NCBI GenBank assembly: GCA_963667205.1
Contig: OY762959.1
Location: 1,178,001-1,242,000, forward strand
Direction of reading: 5' to 3'
Length of the DNA: 64,000 nucleotides
Source of the DNA: CF-162 sp963667205
GTDB taxonomy: Bacteria > Chloroflexota > Dehalococcoidia > SM23-28-2 > RBG-16-64-32
Numbering within the stretch: position 1 is the stretch's first letter; every line of letters begins with the position of its first letter. Both the position numbers and the translations under genes were made by a program. The notes beneath the pieces were generated by a model that worked only from the letters and a program-made list of their open reading frames with translations, made no database searches and was not told the DNA's origin. Below are positions 33,154-43,930 of the stretch, one piece after another.

Positions 33154-33986
33154 TAGACGTTGTACCTCCGCCTGACGATGTACTTATTCGTGGCCTTGAT
33201 GCGGCGCGTGCGAGCGCCCAGGGTCGGCTTGCCCCAGGGCGTCTTCGGCCCGGGCATTCCGATCGGGGCTTTGCCTTCGCCGCCACCGTGTGGATGGTCC
33301 CGCGGGTTCATGGCGGAGCCCCGGACGTGCGGCCGGCGGCCCATCAGCCGCTTGCGGCCGGCGCGGCCGAGCTTGATCTGGCTGTGCTCCGCGTTGCCGA
33401 CCTGGCCGATCGTCGCCATGCAGTCGGCGAAAATGCGGCGCACCTCGCCGGAAGGTAGCCTGACGAGCGCGTAGGCCTCTTCGTCGCGGGCGAGGAGCTG
33501 GGCCGCTCCGCCTGCGCCACGCACGAGCTGTGCGCCCTTGCCCTTGTGCAGCTCCAGGTTGTGCACGATCGTGCCTGAGGGGATGTTCCGCAGCGGCAGG
33601 GCGTTCCCCGTCTTGATCTCAGCCTCAGCGCCGGACACGACCTTGTCGCCCACTTTCAGGCCGACCGGCCAGATGATGTAGCGCTTCTCGCCGTCGACGT
33701 AGTGGAGGAGGGCGATGCGCGCCGAGCGGTTGGGGTCGTACTCAATCGAGGCGACCTTCGCCGGTATGCCGTGCTTGTCTCGCTTGAAATCGATGATCCG
33801 CAGACGCCGCTTGTGGCCGCCGCCGCGGTGACGCACGCTGATACGCCCGGCGTTGTTGCGGCCGGCGTTCTGCTTCTTGCCGTAAGTGAGCGACTTCTCC
33901 GGCTTCTTGCGAGTGATCTCTTCGAACGTATAGCCGGTAGCGCCGCGGCGGCCGGGTGAGGTGGGCTTGTACTGCTTGACGGCCAT
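33153..33986 (-). CDS. rplB: 50S ribosomal protein L2
   Basis: 277-residue peptidyl-transferase-centre protein. RHRGGGHKRRLRIIDFKR and the essential-His region GSAMNPRDHPHGGGEGKAPIG are present. Normal S10-operon position. Confidence 0.99.
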   Translation of the reverse strand: MAVKQYKPTSPGRRGATGYTFEEITRKKPEKSLTYGKKQNAGRNNAGRISVRHRGGGHKRRLRIIDFKRDKHGIPAKVASIEYDPNRSARIALLHYVDGEKRYIIWPVGLKVGDKVVSGAEAEIKTGNALPLRNIPSGTIVHNLELHKGKGAQLVRGAGGAAQLLARDEEAYALVRLPSGEVRRIFADCMATIGQVGNAEHSQIKLGRAGRKRLMGRRPHVRGSAMNPRDHPHGGGEGKAPIGMPGPKTPWGKPTLGARTRRIKATNKYIVRRRYNV

Positions 33987-33988
33987 CT

Positions 33989-34288
33989 CTATACGCCCTC
34001 GAAAAGCTCCAGCTTGTCGTCCGGGTGCAGCGTGACGACGGCCTTCTTCCAGGTGGGTGAGCGCGTGATGCGGTTTCCGCGCACCCGCTTCGGCTTGCCC
34101 TTCATGTTCATTACGTGAACGTTCAGCACCTTCACGTTGAAGCCTTTTTCGACGGCTTCCTTGATCTGAATCTTGTTAGCAGCCTTTTGTACCTGAAAGC
34201 AGTACTTGTTGTCGCCTCCCAGGCGCGTCGCCTTCTCCGTAATCAGCGGCCGGACGAGGATAGCGAGTGGGTTCAGTGTGTTCGGCAC
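33989..34288 (-). CDS. rplW: 50S ribosomal protein L23
   Basis: 99-residue exit-site protein; LIRPLITEKATRL-like start (ILVRPLITEKATRL) and KAANKIQIKEAVEKGFNVKV. Two-bp spacing to rplB. Confidence 0.98.
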   Translation of the reverse strand: MPNTLNPLAILVRPLITEKATRLGGDNKYCFQVQKAANKIQIKEAVEKGFNVKVLNVHVMNMKGKPKRVRGNRITRSPTWKKAVVTLHPDDKLELFEGV

Positions 34289-34291
34289 AGC

Positions 34292-35260
34292 CTAGCCCTC
34301 GCCCTCTTCGGTCTTCTTCGTGGTGCGGCGGCGCGGCGTCTTCGGCTTGTCGTCGCCGTCGGCGGCCTTCGCTTTGGCACGGCTGGCGCGCTTCGGCTTC
34401 GGCTTGTCGTCGGCTGATGCCGAGGCCTTCGGGGCGCGACGGGTGGCCGGCTTCTTGGCCGCGGGCTTGGCGGCGGCGCGAGTCCGGCGGGCCGGCTTCT
34501 TCGGCTCGGCCGGTGCTTCGGCAGCCTCAGCTTCCGCTGCCGGTGCTTCGGCCGCAGCTCCGGGCTTCTCCTCGGTCTTCACCCCGGCGGCGGCCTTCTT
34601 GCGGGCCGGGCGGGTCTTCGCGGGCTTCGGCTTGCCTGCGACGGCCCACAGCGACTCGGCGATGCGGACTGCGTCCTCCGTCATGAGCAGGCTCTGGTGG
34701 TTGAGCATATCGCCAACGTTGAGGTAGCGAGCCGGCAGAACCTTGGTCCTCTGAAGGTTGCGCGTGCTCGCCAGCACGGAGCGTTCGGACTCGCTGGTCA
34801 CTATGAGCGCCGAGCGGCTGATTCCGACGTTTTGCAGGATGCGGGCGATCTCTTTCGTCTTCGGCGCCTCCAAGGCGAGCTGGTCGATAACCACAAGCTG
34901 GCCATCGGCCGCCTTGCCGGAGAGCGCAGAGCGGATCGCCAGGCGGCGCATCTTCTTCGGCATCGCCTGGCTGAAGTCACGCATGCGCGGGCCGAACGCG
35001 GTCCCGCCGCCGACACGCGTCGGCGAGCCGGCCGTGCCTGCGCGGGCGCGCCCGGTGCCCTTCTGACGGTGGAGCTTTCGCGTGCTGCCGACGACCTCGC
35101 CACGCGTCCTCGTCTGCGCGGTACCGGCGCGCTGGTTGTTGCGCTGCCGAACGTAGGCCTGGTGGAGGACGGTGCCGTTCGGCTCGAGGCCGAAGACGCT
35201 GTCGTCGACGTCGAGCTTTCGCACCTCCTTGCCCTCCGCGTTCAGCACTGCAAGCTTCAT
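34292..35260 (-). CDS. rplD: 50S ribosomal protein L4 with basic tail
   Basis: 322 residues, versus about 205. Core with QAYVRQRNNQRAGTAQTRTR and GTGRARAGTAGSPTRVGGG is normal and ends near W207. The remaining 115 residues alternate Lys/Arg/Pro-rich and Ala/Glu-rich stretches, with several AKPA/TRRAP-type motifs reminiscent of histone H1-like tails. Nucleic-acid binding by the tail is an inference from charge. Confidence 0.96.
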   Translation of the reverse strand: MKLAVLNAEGKEVRKLDVDDSVFGLEPNGTVLHQAYVRQRNNQRAGTAQTRTRGEVVGSTRKLHRQKGTGRARAGTAGSPTRVGGGTAFGPRMRDFSQAMPKKMRRLAIRSALSGKAADGQLVVIDQLALEAPKTKEIARILQNVGISRSALIVTSESERSVLASTRNLQRTKVLPARYLNVGDMLNHQSLLMTEDAVRIAESLWAVAGKPKPAKTRPARKKAAAGVKTEEKPGAAAEAPAAEAEAAEAPAEPKKPARRTRAAAKPAAKKPATRRAPKASASADDKPKPKRASRAKAKAADGDDKPKTPRRRTTKKTEEGEG

Positions 35261-35892
35261 TCAGCGGCCTTCCCCGTCGGCGACTTGCGCACGCGGACGA
35301 CGGTGCCCTCGTTACCCGGCACGGGACCTCGAACGAAGAGCACGCCCTTGTCCGCGTCTACGCGTACGACCTTGAGGTTCCTGGCGGTGGCCTCGCCGGT
35401 GCCCATGTGTCCGGCCATCTTGAGGCCCTTGATGACGCGGCCAGGCGACGTCCCGGCACCGATCGATCCCGCCGAGCGGTGGCGGTCCGACTGGCCGTGC
35501 GTCTTGGGCCCGCCACGGAATCCCCAGCGCTTCACGACGCCGCCGAACCCTTTGCCCTTCGTCTTGCCCGATACGTCGACGAGTTCGCCGACCTCGAAGA
35601 TGCCGCAGCTAACTTTGCCGCCGGCCTCGGCGGCCTCGGCGTTCTCGGTGCGGAACTCGCGCAGCACCTGGAACTGGCCGAAGTCCTTCATGTGGCCTTT
35701 GAGCGCCTTCGTGACGTGCTTGCGTTCGCCGAAACCGAGCTGGAGGGCGTCGTAGCCGTCCGTCTCCTTCGTCTTGACCTGGACGACCGTGCAGGAGGCG
35801 GTGTCGATGACGGTGACCGGCACGGCCGTGCCGTCATCCTCGAAGATCTGCGTCATGCCGATCTTGCGGCCCAGGAGGCCATCAAAGCTCAT
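35257..35892 (-). CDS. rplC: 50S ribosomal protein L3
   Basis: 211 residues; GLLGRKIGMTQIFEDDG at the start and the loop region KRWGFRGGPKTHGQSDRHRS reaching the peptidyl-transferase centre. Overlaps rplD start by 4 bp. Confidence 0.98.
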   Translation of the reverse strand: MSFDGLLGRKIGMTQIFEDDGTAVPVTVIDTASCTVVQVKTKETDGYDALQLGFGERKHVTKALKGHMKDFGQFQVLREFRTENAEAAEAGGKVSCGIFEVGELVDVSGKTKGKGFGGVVKRWGFRGGPKTHGQSDRHRSAGSIGAGTSPGRVIKGLKMAGHMGTGEATARNLKVVRVDADKGVLFVRGPVPGNEGTVVRVRKSPTGKAAE

Positions 35893-36197
35893 AGCTTGAT
35901 CTCGATGTCCACGCCTGACGGCAGCTGCAGCCGCATCAGGGCGTCGACGGTCTTGGGAGAGGGCTCGAGGATGTCGATGATGCGCTTGTGGGTCCGCGTC
36001 TCGAACTGCTCGCGCGAGTCTTTATCGATGTGCGGCGAGCGGATCACGGTGTACTTCTCGATGTGCGTCGGCAGCGGGATCGGTCCTGCTACGGCGGCGC
36101 CGGTGCGCTCGGCGGCTTCGACGATGAGCACCGCAGACTGATCCAGTATGCGGTGGTCGAAGGCTTTGAGCCGAATTCTGATCTTCTGGCGTGCCAT
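35889..36197 (-). CDS. rpsJ: 30S ribosomal protein S10
   Basis: 102 residues with KIRIRLKAFDHRILDQSA and GPIPLPTHIEKYTVIRSPH. It follows fusA by only 3 bp; the tuf gene that normally lies between fusA and rpsJ is absent. Confidence 0.99.
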   Translation of the reverse strand: MARQKIRIRLKAFDHRILDQSAVLIVEAAERTGAAVAGPIPLPTHIEKYTVIRSPHIDKDSREQFETRTHKRIIDILEPSPKTVDALMRLQLPSGVDIEIKL

Positions 36198-36200
36198 TTG

Positions 36201-38285
<2,085 letters not shown>

Positions 38286-38355
38286 ATCTCCCACTTGCAC
38301 TTCCTGGAAGGAATTCCCTTAGTCGACTGTCATTGGCCGCGCCTGTTCCTCGCCC

Positions 38356-38826
38356 CTACCACCTGTAGTGGACGAAGGCCTTGTTGGCTTCGGCCATGCG
38401 GTGCGTGTCTTCACGCTTCTTGATTGCGCTGCCCTGCTCCCGGTAGGCGTCCAGCAGCTCGGCTGAGAGCCGCTCCGCCATCGGCCGGCCGCTGCGGGCG
38501 CGGGCGGCGGTGAGGAGCCAGCGCATGGCCAGCGAGACCTGGCGCGCCGGACGGACCTCGAGCGGAATCTGGTAGGTCGCTCCACCGACGCGGCGGGGAC
38601 GGACCTCGAGGATCGGCATCGTGTTGCGGATCGCCTGCTCGACGACCTGCCGCGGGTCTTCCTTTGTGCGCTCGGCCATCTGGTCCATCGCCTCGTAGAC
38701 GATGCGCTCGGCGGTGCTCTTCTTGCCGTTGTACATCACCTTGTTGATGAGCGTCTGGACGAGGACGCTGCTGAACTTGGCGTCCGGCGAGATCGGGCGT
38801 TTAACGGATTTTCCCCTTCGCGGCAT
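38356..38826 (-). CDS. rpsG: 30S ribosomal protein S7
   Basis: 156-residue assembly initiator for the 30S head. MPRRGKSVKRPISPDAKFSS and RRVGGATYQIPLEVRPARQ are characteristic. Spaced 17 bp from rpsL. Confidence 0.99.
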   Translation of the reverse strand: MPRRGKSVKRPISPDAKFSSVLVQTLINKVMYNGKKSTAERIVYEAMDQMAERTKEDPRQVVEQAIRNTMPILEVRPRRVGGATYQIPLEVRPARQVSLAMRWLLTAARARSGRPMAERLSAELLDAYREQGSAIKKREDTHRMAEANKAFVHYRW

Positions 38827-38843
38827 CTTCTCGTCCTCGGGCC

Positions 38844-39260
38844 CTACCCGGCGTCCTTGCGGGTACCGTACTTGCTGCGCTGCTGCTTTCGGCCCTGGAC
38901 GCCACCGGCGTCAAGCGCGCCGCGGACGATGTGGTAACGCACTCCCGAGAGGTCCTTCACGCGCCCGCCGCGGATGAGCACAACGGAGTGCTCCTGCAGC
39001 GTGTGGCCTTCGCCCGGGATGTAGGCGGTGACCTCCATGCCGTTCGTCAGCCGCACGCGCGCCACTTTTCGCAGCGCTGAGTTTGGCTTGCGGGGCGTGA
39101 CCGTGCGGACGTTGGTGCAGACGCCGCGCTTCTGCGGGCTGCCTTTGCCGCGGATCATGCGGTTTGTGAGGGCGTTGAAATGGAAACGCAAGGCCGGCGC
39201 CTTTGTCTTCTTCAACATCTTCTTCCGGCCTTTTCGCACCAGTTGGTTGATCGTTGGCAC
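38844..39260 (-). CDS. rpsL: 30S ribosomal protein S12
   Basis: 138-residue decoding-centre protein and first gene of the giant cluster. PTINQLVRKGRKK and the streptomycin-site loops TVTPRKPNSALRKVARV and IPGEGHTLQEHSVVLIRGGRVKD (in part) are conserved; the Lys residues linked to streptomycin sensitivity are present. Confidence 0.99.
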   Translation of the reverse strand: MPTINQLVRKGRKKMLKKTKAPALRFHFNALTNRMIRGKGSPQKRGVCTNVRTVTPRKPNSALRKVARVRLTNGMEVTAYIPGEGHTLQEHSVVLIRGGRVKDLSGVRYHIVRGALDAGGVQGRKQQRSKYGTRKDAG

Positions 39261-39415
39261 TCTTCGCGTTCCCTTCCTGACTAATCTCTCAGCGCAAACA
39301 AAAAGCCGAAAGCTCGCCGCGTATCCCGCCAGCCAGAATGCCGAACCTCATACGCCGCCAGTCTTCCGACCGCTGAAACAGTCGCACGCCCGCCCTATAC
39401 GGGCACTAAACAGAA

Positions 39416-39444
39416 ATGGTAGTCACCGCCGCGCCGTGTGTCAA
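39416..39444 (-). promoter_or_regulatory. Candidate promoter of the str/S10/spc/alpha cluster
   Basis: Minus-strand TTGACA (39444 to 39439), 17-bp spacer, TACCAT (39421 to 39416). It would give a leader of about 150 nt before rpsL, holding a small GCCC-GTATA-GGGC hairpin but no ribosomal-protein binding site that I can identify. The 254 bp between rpsL and ccsA (39261-39514) contain no gene. Confidence 0.6.
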
Positions 39445-39514
39445 CCGAAAACGCAGCGTTGACCTGCCCGCCAATGGGTGCTGGCAGCCAGAGCATCAAA
39501 TTTGTGCGTTCCCG

Positions 39515-40456
39515 CTAGACGCCGGCGTAGCTGTGCAGGCCGCTGACCCAGAGGTTGACGACGAAGTACGTGAAGAGCACAGCGCCGAAGCCGATCACGA
39601 GCACGACAGCGGAGCGTGCGCCTGACCACTTGCGCAGGCCGCGCATGTGCAGGTAGACGCCGTAGACGAGCAGCGTTGCCAGCGCGGCCGTCTCCTTCGG
39701 GTCCCAGCCCCAGTAGCGGCCCCAGGCGCTGTTCGCCCAGTACGCGCCCAGCGCGATGCCGCCGGCCAGCAGCGGAAACCCCACCATCACGCTCTTGTAG
39801 CCGATCTCGTCCAGCAGCTTCGCCTTCGGCAGGCGCTCGAAGCGGTTCTGCGCACCCTGCACGAGATAAAGCACCCCCGAGGCGAAGGAGACGCTGAGCG
39901 CCGAGTAGGCGAGGATCATCGCTGCGACGTGGATCGCCAGCAGGTCGGTGTTTTGCAGCGCCGGCACGAGCGGCCGTACGTCCGACGGGAAGAAGAGCGC
40001 CGCGACGACGAGCCCGGCAAGCACGACCGGCAACGCGACGCTCCCGAGCGCCCGCGGCGAGCGAGTCGCTTGCCCGCTGCCCCCGCCTCCTTGCCTTGCC
40101 ACGTAGACCTGCTCGAAGACGGCGTAGAAGCCGGCGATCGCGGTCGCGAAGGCGATCGTGAACTCGTACATGTTCGACCACGGCGCGTGATCGACGGCCT
40201 GCCAGCGGGCGATCAGCGAGACGGCAAGCAGGGCGAGGGCGGTCCACGTCGCGAACGTCGCAAAGCGCCCGGTCAGCTCTCTCCAGCCGCCCGCATCGTC
40301 GCGCTCGATCGAGGCGACCGCCGGTCCGTCGCCCAGCGGCGTCGCCAGCCGGCGCACGACGAGACCGAGGCCCAGCGTGTGCGACCAGTAGGCCGCTGTT
40401 GCTACCGCGCAGGCGGCGATCGCCAGGTAGAGGGCAGTGCTGGCGAGCAACTCCAT
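39515..40456 (-). CDS. Cytochrome c biogenesis protein CcsA/CcsB-type
   Basis: 313-residue membrane protein with about eight helices. The haem-handling WWD-like motif WGRYWGWDPKETAAL lies near residue 240, and conserved periplasmic histidines flank it (IHVAAMILAYSALS). This is the ResC/CcsA component of system II haem attachment. Its usual partner ResB/Ccs1 is not in the window. It is the last gene of an operon with the deacetylase and the glycosyltransferase. Confidence 0.93.
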   Translation of the reverse strand: MELLASTALYLAIAACAVATAAYWSHTLGLGLVVRRLATPLGDGPAVASIERDDAGGWRELTGRFATFATWTALALLAVSLIARWQAVDHAPWSNMYEFTIAFATAIAGFYAVFEQVYVARQGGGGSGQATRSPRALGSVALPVVLAGLVVAALFFPSDVRPLVPALQNTDLLAIHVAAMILAYSALSVSFASGVLYLVQGAQNRFERLPKAKLLDEIGYKSVMVGFPLLAGGIALGAYWANSAWGRYWGWDPKETAALATLLVYGVYLHMRGLRKWSGARSAVVLVIGFGAVLFTYFVVNLWVSGLHSYAGV

Positions 40457-40459
40457 CGG

Positions 40460-41176
40460 CTAGCGCCAGGCCATGCGGTGGAACGACTCGGCCAGCTTGA
40501 ACTCCTGGTCTGTGGCTGCTTCCGCCATGCGCTCCTTGACCCGCTTGCGGATCTCGCGGATCGGCGCCTGTCCGAGCTGGCTCTTGTGCTTCTTGAGCGC
40601 GCTGATCTTGCGTTTGAAGGCGTCCTCGGGGATGTCGATCCAGTGGTCCGGCTCCTCGTGTCCGGCGAGAAGCAGCTCCATCACACGGTGCGACTTGAGC
40701 CCGTCGAGCTGGTGCTCCGGATAGGCGAGCGGATCGCGCGCCAGCGGGAAGACGGCGTCGACGGTGGCCTGCCCGGTCAGGCGGTGGTCACGGTGAGTGA
40801 AGGTCGTGCGGAACGGGTTCCAGGTGATCACAGTCCAGGGCTTGAGCCGGCGCAGCTCGCGCACGATGCGCCCGCGCATCTCTGCCGTGTCCTCGACGAA
40901 GCCGTCGGGGTAGCGCAGGAAGACGAGCTCCTTGACGCCGAGCTCGTCGCAAGCGGCCCGTTGCTCCTTCTCGCGGATCGCGGCCAGCTTTTCGCGGGTC
41001 AGGGAGGTGTCCTTGGTGCCCATGTCGCCGCTGGTCGTGAGCATGTAGTGGACGTCCCAGCCGTCGGCGGCCCACTTGGCGGCCGTGCCGCCGCAGAGGA
41101 ACTCAGCATCGTCCGGGTGAGCGACGACGACGAGCGCCGTCCTTGGGTGCTTGTCTTTCGGATCGACGTGGGTCAT
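40460..41176 (-). CDS. PIG-L/LmbE-type N-deacetylase
   Basis: 238 residues from ATG 41176. Zinc site AHPDDAEFLCGG near the N-terminus and HRDHRLTG further on are diagnostic of the LmbE/MshB/BshB fold, which removes acetyl from N-acetylglucosamine conjugates. It lies directly after an MshA-like glycosyltransferase, so a GlcNAc-conjugate made by that enzyme is a likely substrate. Three bp from ccsA. Confidence 0.93.
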   Translation of the reverse strand: MTHVDPKDKHPRTALVVVAHPDDAEFLCGGTAAKWAADGWDVHYMLTTSGDMGTKDTSLTREKLAAIREKEQRAACDELGVKELVFLRYPDGFVEDTAEMRGRIVRELRRLKPWTVITWNPFRTTFTHRDHRLTGQATVDAVFPLARDPLAYPEHQLDGLKSHRVMELLLAGHEEPDHWIDIPEDAFKRKISALKKHKSQLGQAPIREIRKRVKERMAEAATDQEFKLAESFHRMAWR

Positions 41177-41187
41177 CAGGGAGCAGT

Positions 41188-42435
41188 CTAGGCGACGTGC
41201 GCGCCGACGGCCACTCCGCGGTAACTGCCAACGAGGTCGTGGTAGACGCACTCCACCTGCTCGGCGACGCGCGACCAGCGGTACTTCTCCGCGGCGCTGC
41301 GTGCCTCGCGGCCGAGGCTGCGGCGCAGCGGCTCGTTCGTCAGCAGGAGATCGAGGCGTTCAGCGAACGGCTCCGGGCAGCGCCACGGCACGAGGTAGCC
41401 GGTTCGTCCGTCCTGGACCGTGTCTTTGAGCCCGCCGACGCGCGTGGCCACGACCGGCACGCCGCAGGCCATCGCTTCCAGCGCGACGAGGCCGAAGCTC
41501 TCGTAGTACGAGGGCACAGCGCAGACATCGGCGGCGTTGTAGTAGTACGGCAGGTCATCGCGGGAGGCGGCCTCGGTGAAAGTGACCCGGTCCTCGATGC
41601 CAAGCTTCCGGGCCAGCTTTGCGAGGTCGCGCAGGCGGCGTCCGTCCTTCTCGTCGCCGCCGACCACGAGCAGGCGGAACGGCCCTTCGAGGTGGCTCGC
41701 CGCCTGGATCAGCACGTCGATCCCCTTGAGCGGCTCGATGCGGCCGACGAAAAGGATCACCGGCTCCTCGGCATCAAGGCCGAGGGGGGCGCGCGCTTCT
41801 GCCCGCTCGATCGGCCGGAAGTGGTCGACGTCGACGCCGCAGGGGATGACGCTGATCCCGGAGCGCTGAGCGCGGTAGAGGTCGGTGAGCATGCGCGCTT
41901 CGCCCTCACCGGCGCAGATGATGCGGTCGGCGCCGGCGACGACCGTGCGCTCGCCGGCGATTCTGTATTTCGGTTCGCGCTCGCCCAGGTGGTGGCGGTT
42001 CTTGGCCTCGGCCAGCGTGTGGAACATGACGACGTGCGGAACCTCCCAGCAATCGGCCAGCGCGCGGCCGACCCAGCCGGACATCCAGTAGTGGCTGTGC
42101 ACGAGGTCGTACGAAAGATCGTTGCGCTCCTGGAAGGCGACGACGCCACGACGGAACTCCTCCAGGTGGCGGCGCTGGGCGTGCTTGTCGGCGTCGAGCG
42201 GGCCGGCGGGGATCTGGATGACGCGCAGGCGCCCCCCGGACCCGCCGGGATCGTCAATCAGAGTGATCTCCGGAGAGCCAGTGTCCGTCCGGCGCGTGAA
42301 GACGTCCATCGTGTGGCCGCGCCGGGCCATCTCCCGGCCGAGCGAGCGCACGTAGACGTTCAGTCCGCCGCTATCTCGAGTGCCGGGTCGGGCGAGGGGC
42401 GACGTATGCACGGAAACGACCGCTATGTTGCACAT
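41188..42435 (-). CDS. GT4 glycosyltransferase, MshA-like
   Basis: 415 residues from ATG 42435. The N-terminus VSVHTSPLARPGTRDSGGLN closely resembles the MshA and sucrose-phosphate-synthase-like branch, and FVGRIEPLKGIDVLIQA plus PSYYESFGLVALEAMACG are the GT4 nucleotide-sugar motifs with the E-x7-E pair. MshA makes GlcNAc-inositol phosphate for mycothiol in Actinobacteria; here the acceptor is unknown. The -10-like TATCAT (42449-42444) lies 9 bp before the ATG, suggesting a near-leaderless message. A GGTGTG/CACACC inverted repeat (42471-42490) lies upstream. Confidence 0.9.
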   Translation of the reverse strand: MCNIAVVSVHTSPLARPGTRDSGGLNVYVRSLGREMARRGHTMDVFTRRTDTGSPEITLIDDPGGSGGRLRVIQIPAGPLDADKHAQRRHLEEFRRGVVAFQERNDLSYDLVHSHYWMSGWVGRALADCWEVPHVVMFHTLAEAKNRHHLGEREPKYRIAGERTVVAGADRIICAGEGEARMLTDLYRAQRSGISVIPCGVDVDHFRPIERAEARAPLGLDAEEPVILFVGRIEPLKGIDVLIQAASHLEGPFRLLVVGGDEKDGRRLRDLAKLARKLGIEDRVTFTEAASRDDLPYYYNAADVCAVPSYYESFGLVALEAMACGVPVVATRVGGLKDTVQDGRTGYLVPWRCPEPFAERLDLLLTNEPLRRSLGREARSAAEKYRWSRVAEQVECVYHDLVGSYRGVAVGAHVA

Positions 42436-42519
42436 ACTCTGCGATGATACTACGACCGCTCCCGGCCGGGGGTGTGAGATGTCGCACACCAGCCCGCGCG
42501 GCGACGGTTCGTGTTTCGT

Positions 42520-42814
42520 CTACTTCAGTTCGATGGCGATGGCGTGGGAGCCGTTGGCGCCAATGTCCTTGGCGGAGTGCGTCGTCGCGTCAAGGAACTT
42601 TGACCTCGCCGGCGGGAATTTTGGCCTCGACGACCTCGCCGTCGGGACCGGTGAGCGACCAGTCGCAGTCCGTAGCGGCGTAGAGCACCATGTCGGGGTG
42701 CGAGTGCGTCTCGCTGCCGGCTTCGGGCTCGGTGCGGATCGCCAGGACCCTCACTCGGTCGTTCTCAAGGAGCACACTGTAGATGTGCGGGGCTACCGAA
42801 ACTGCGTCCGCCAT
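42520..42814 (-). pseudogene. Small cupin protein, frameshifted
   Basis: Single-domain cupin with the metal motif THSHPD. Starting at ATG 42814 (GGAGG site), the frame stops at 42590 after AGEVKVP. If read +1 from there, the expected family end appears: FLDATTHSAKDIGANGSHAI, then AIELK and a stop at 42520. The break is at an AAA run (42599-42601 on plus). The restored protein would be about 97 residues. Either a one-base insertion, a sequencing error, or +1 slippage at CCT TGA C. Confidence 0.8.
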
Positions 42815-42929
42815 TAGATATTCCTCCATTGCTCGAAGATGACGATGGGGCGACTCATATTTCGCCGTTGCTCAACCCCTTGCGGTGGGAGCTCAATCAG
42901 CCTACCACAAGGACAGGCTGCTCGGCGGA

Positions 42930-43508
42930 CTACCTGCCCTGAACGAGCGAGAGGAACTCTCCGCGCGTCACGCCGCGCCGGCGGAAGCCGCCGCGGATCG
43001 CCGAGGTGATCATGCGCGAGCCGGGCTTCTGGGCGCCGCGCATCGTCAGGCAGAGGTGCTCCGCCTCGATCACGACGGCGACGCCGTCCGGGCGCAGGCC
43101 TTCCATGATCGCGTCGGCGACCTGGCTCGTCAGGCGCTCCTGCATCTGCGGGCGCCGGGCCAGGATGTCGACGACGCGGGCCAGCTTGCTGACGCCGACG
43201 ATGCGGCCTTCCGGCACGTAGCCGACGTGCGCTTCGCCGTGGAACGGCAGGAAGTGGTGCTCGCAGAGGGAGTAGAAGGGGATGCTCTTGAGGATCACCA
43301 TCTCCTTGTGCTCCTCCTCGAACCCCTTACGCAGGACGTCCTGCGGATCCTGGTTCAGTCCCGAGAAAAGCTCCGCGTAGAGCCTCCCGATCCGTTCCGG
43401 CGTCTCGACCAGCCCTTCGCGCGTGCCGTCCTCGCCGACCGCAGCGATGATCTCGCGGACGGCGGCGGCGATGCGCTCCTGGTCTACACCGGCGATGCGT
43501 GTGTCCAT
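42930..43508 (-). CDS. folE: GTP cyclohydrolase I
   Basis: 192-residue first enzyme of tetrahydrofolate synthesis, making dihydroneopterin triphosphate from GTP. The zinc and active-site residues are in SLCEHHFLPFHGEAHVGY and the later HLCLTMRG. ATG 43508 matches the family start; the longer frame to 43838 runs over the preceding gene. It is downstream of the SnoaL-like gene by 28 bp. Confidence 0.97.
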   Translation of the reverse strand: MDTRIAGVDQERIAAAVREIIAAVGEDGTREGLVETPERIGRLYAELFSGLNQDPQDVLRKGFEEEHKEMVILKSIPFYSLCEHHFLPFHGEAHVGYVPEGRIVGVSKLARVVDILARRPQMQERLTSQVADAIMEGLRPDGVAVVIEAEHLCLTMRGAQKPGSRMITSAIRGGFRRRGVTRGEFLSLVQGR

Positions 43509-43536
43509 CAGGAGAGGAATTGTATCAGGCGCGCGC

Positions 43537-43929
43537 TCAGGACCAGAAGGCGTCGACCTCGTAGCGGTCCTCGACGAGGAACCAGAACTCGGCGATGCGG
43601 CCGTCGGCGATGCGGAACGTCCAGGCCTGCAGCGAGCCGTCGAGCTTCTTGCCCTCGCGCTCGGCGTGGACGCGGACGAGGGCGATCGCATAGTCGCCGC
43701 CGGCCATAACGTCGAGAATCTGCGGGCGCACCGTGCCGTTCGAAAGCTCGCGCGGACGGGCGAGGAAGGCGAGCACTTCGTCCGGGCCGCGGTAGTCCGC
43801 CGAGAGCGGGCTGCGGCCGGGCACGTGCCAGACGACATCGTCGGCGAGCGCCGCGCGCACTGCGGCCTCGTCGCCGCGGGCCTGGGCGACGAACCAGCCG
43901 CGGACGAGTTCTTCGTTGGCGCGAGGCAT
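43537..43929 (-). CDS. SnoaL/NTF2-like protein
   Basis: 130-residue cone-fold protein (NANEELVRGWFVAQARGDEAA-type start, W/H-rich pocket HVPGRSPLSADYRG, C-terminal strands LQAWTFRIADGRIAEFWFL). Families of this fold are small-molecule isomerases, cyclases or binding proteins; nothing indicates the substrate. It begins 1 bp after the thrC stop, so it is translated with it. Confidence 0.85.
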   Translation of the reverse strand: MPRANEELVRGWFVAQARGDEAAVRAALADDVVWHVPGRSPLSADYRGPDEVLAFLARPRELSNGTVRPQILDVMAGGDYAIALVRVHAEREGKKLDGSLQAWTFRIADGRIAEFWFLVEDRYEVDAFWS

Positions 43930-43930
43930 C

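Noticed and set aside
39261..39514. tRNA or tuf gene in the largest gap
   Set aside because: No cloverleaf or EF-Tu coding; the gap holds only the str-operon promoter and leader.
39647..41191. 514-codon plus-strand open frame
   Set aside because: Crosses ccsA, the deacetylase and the operon junctions on the opposite strand; composition Arg/Val-rich with no domain.
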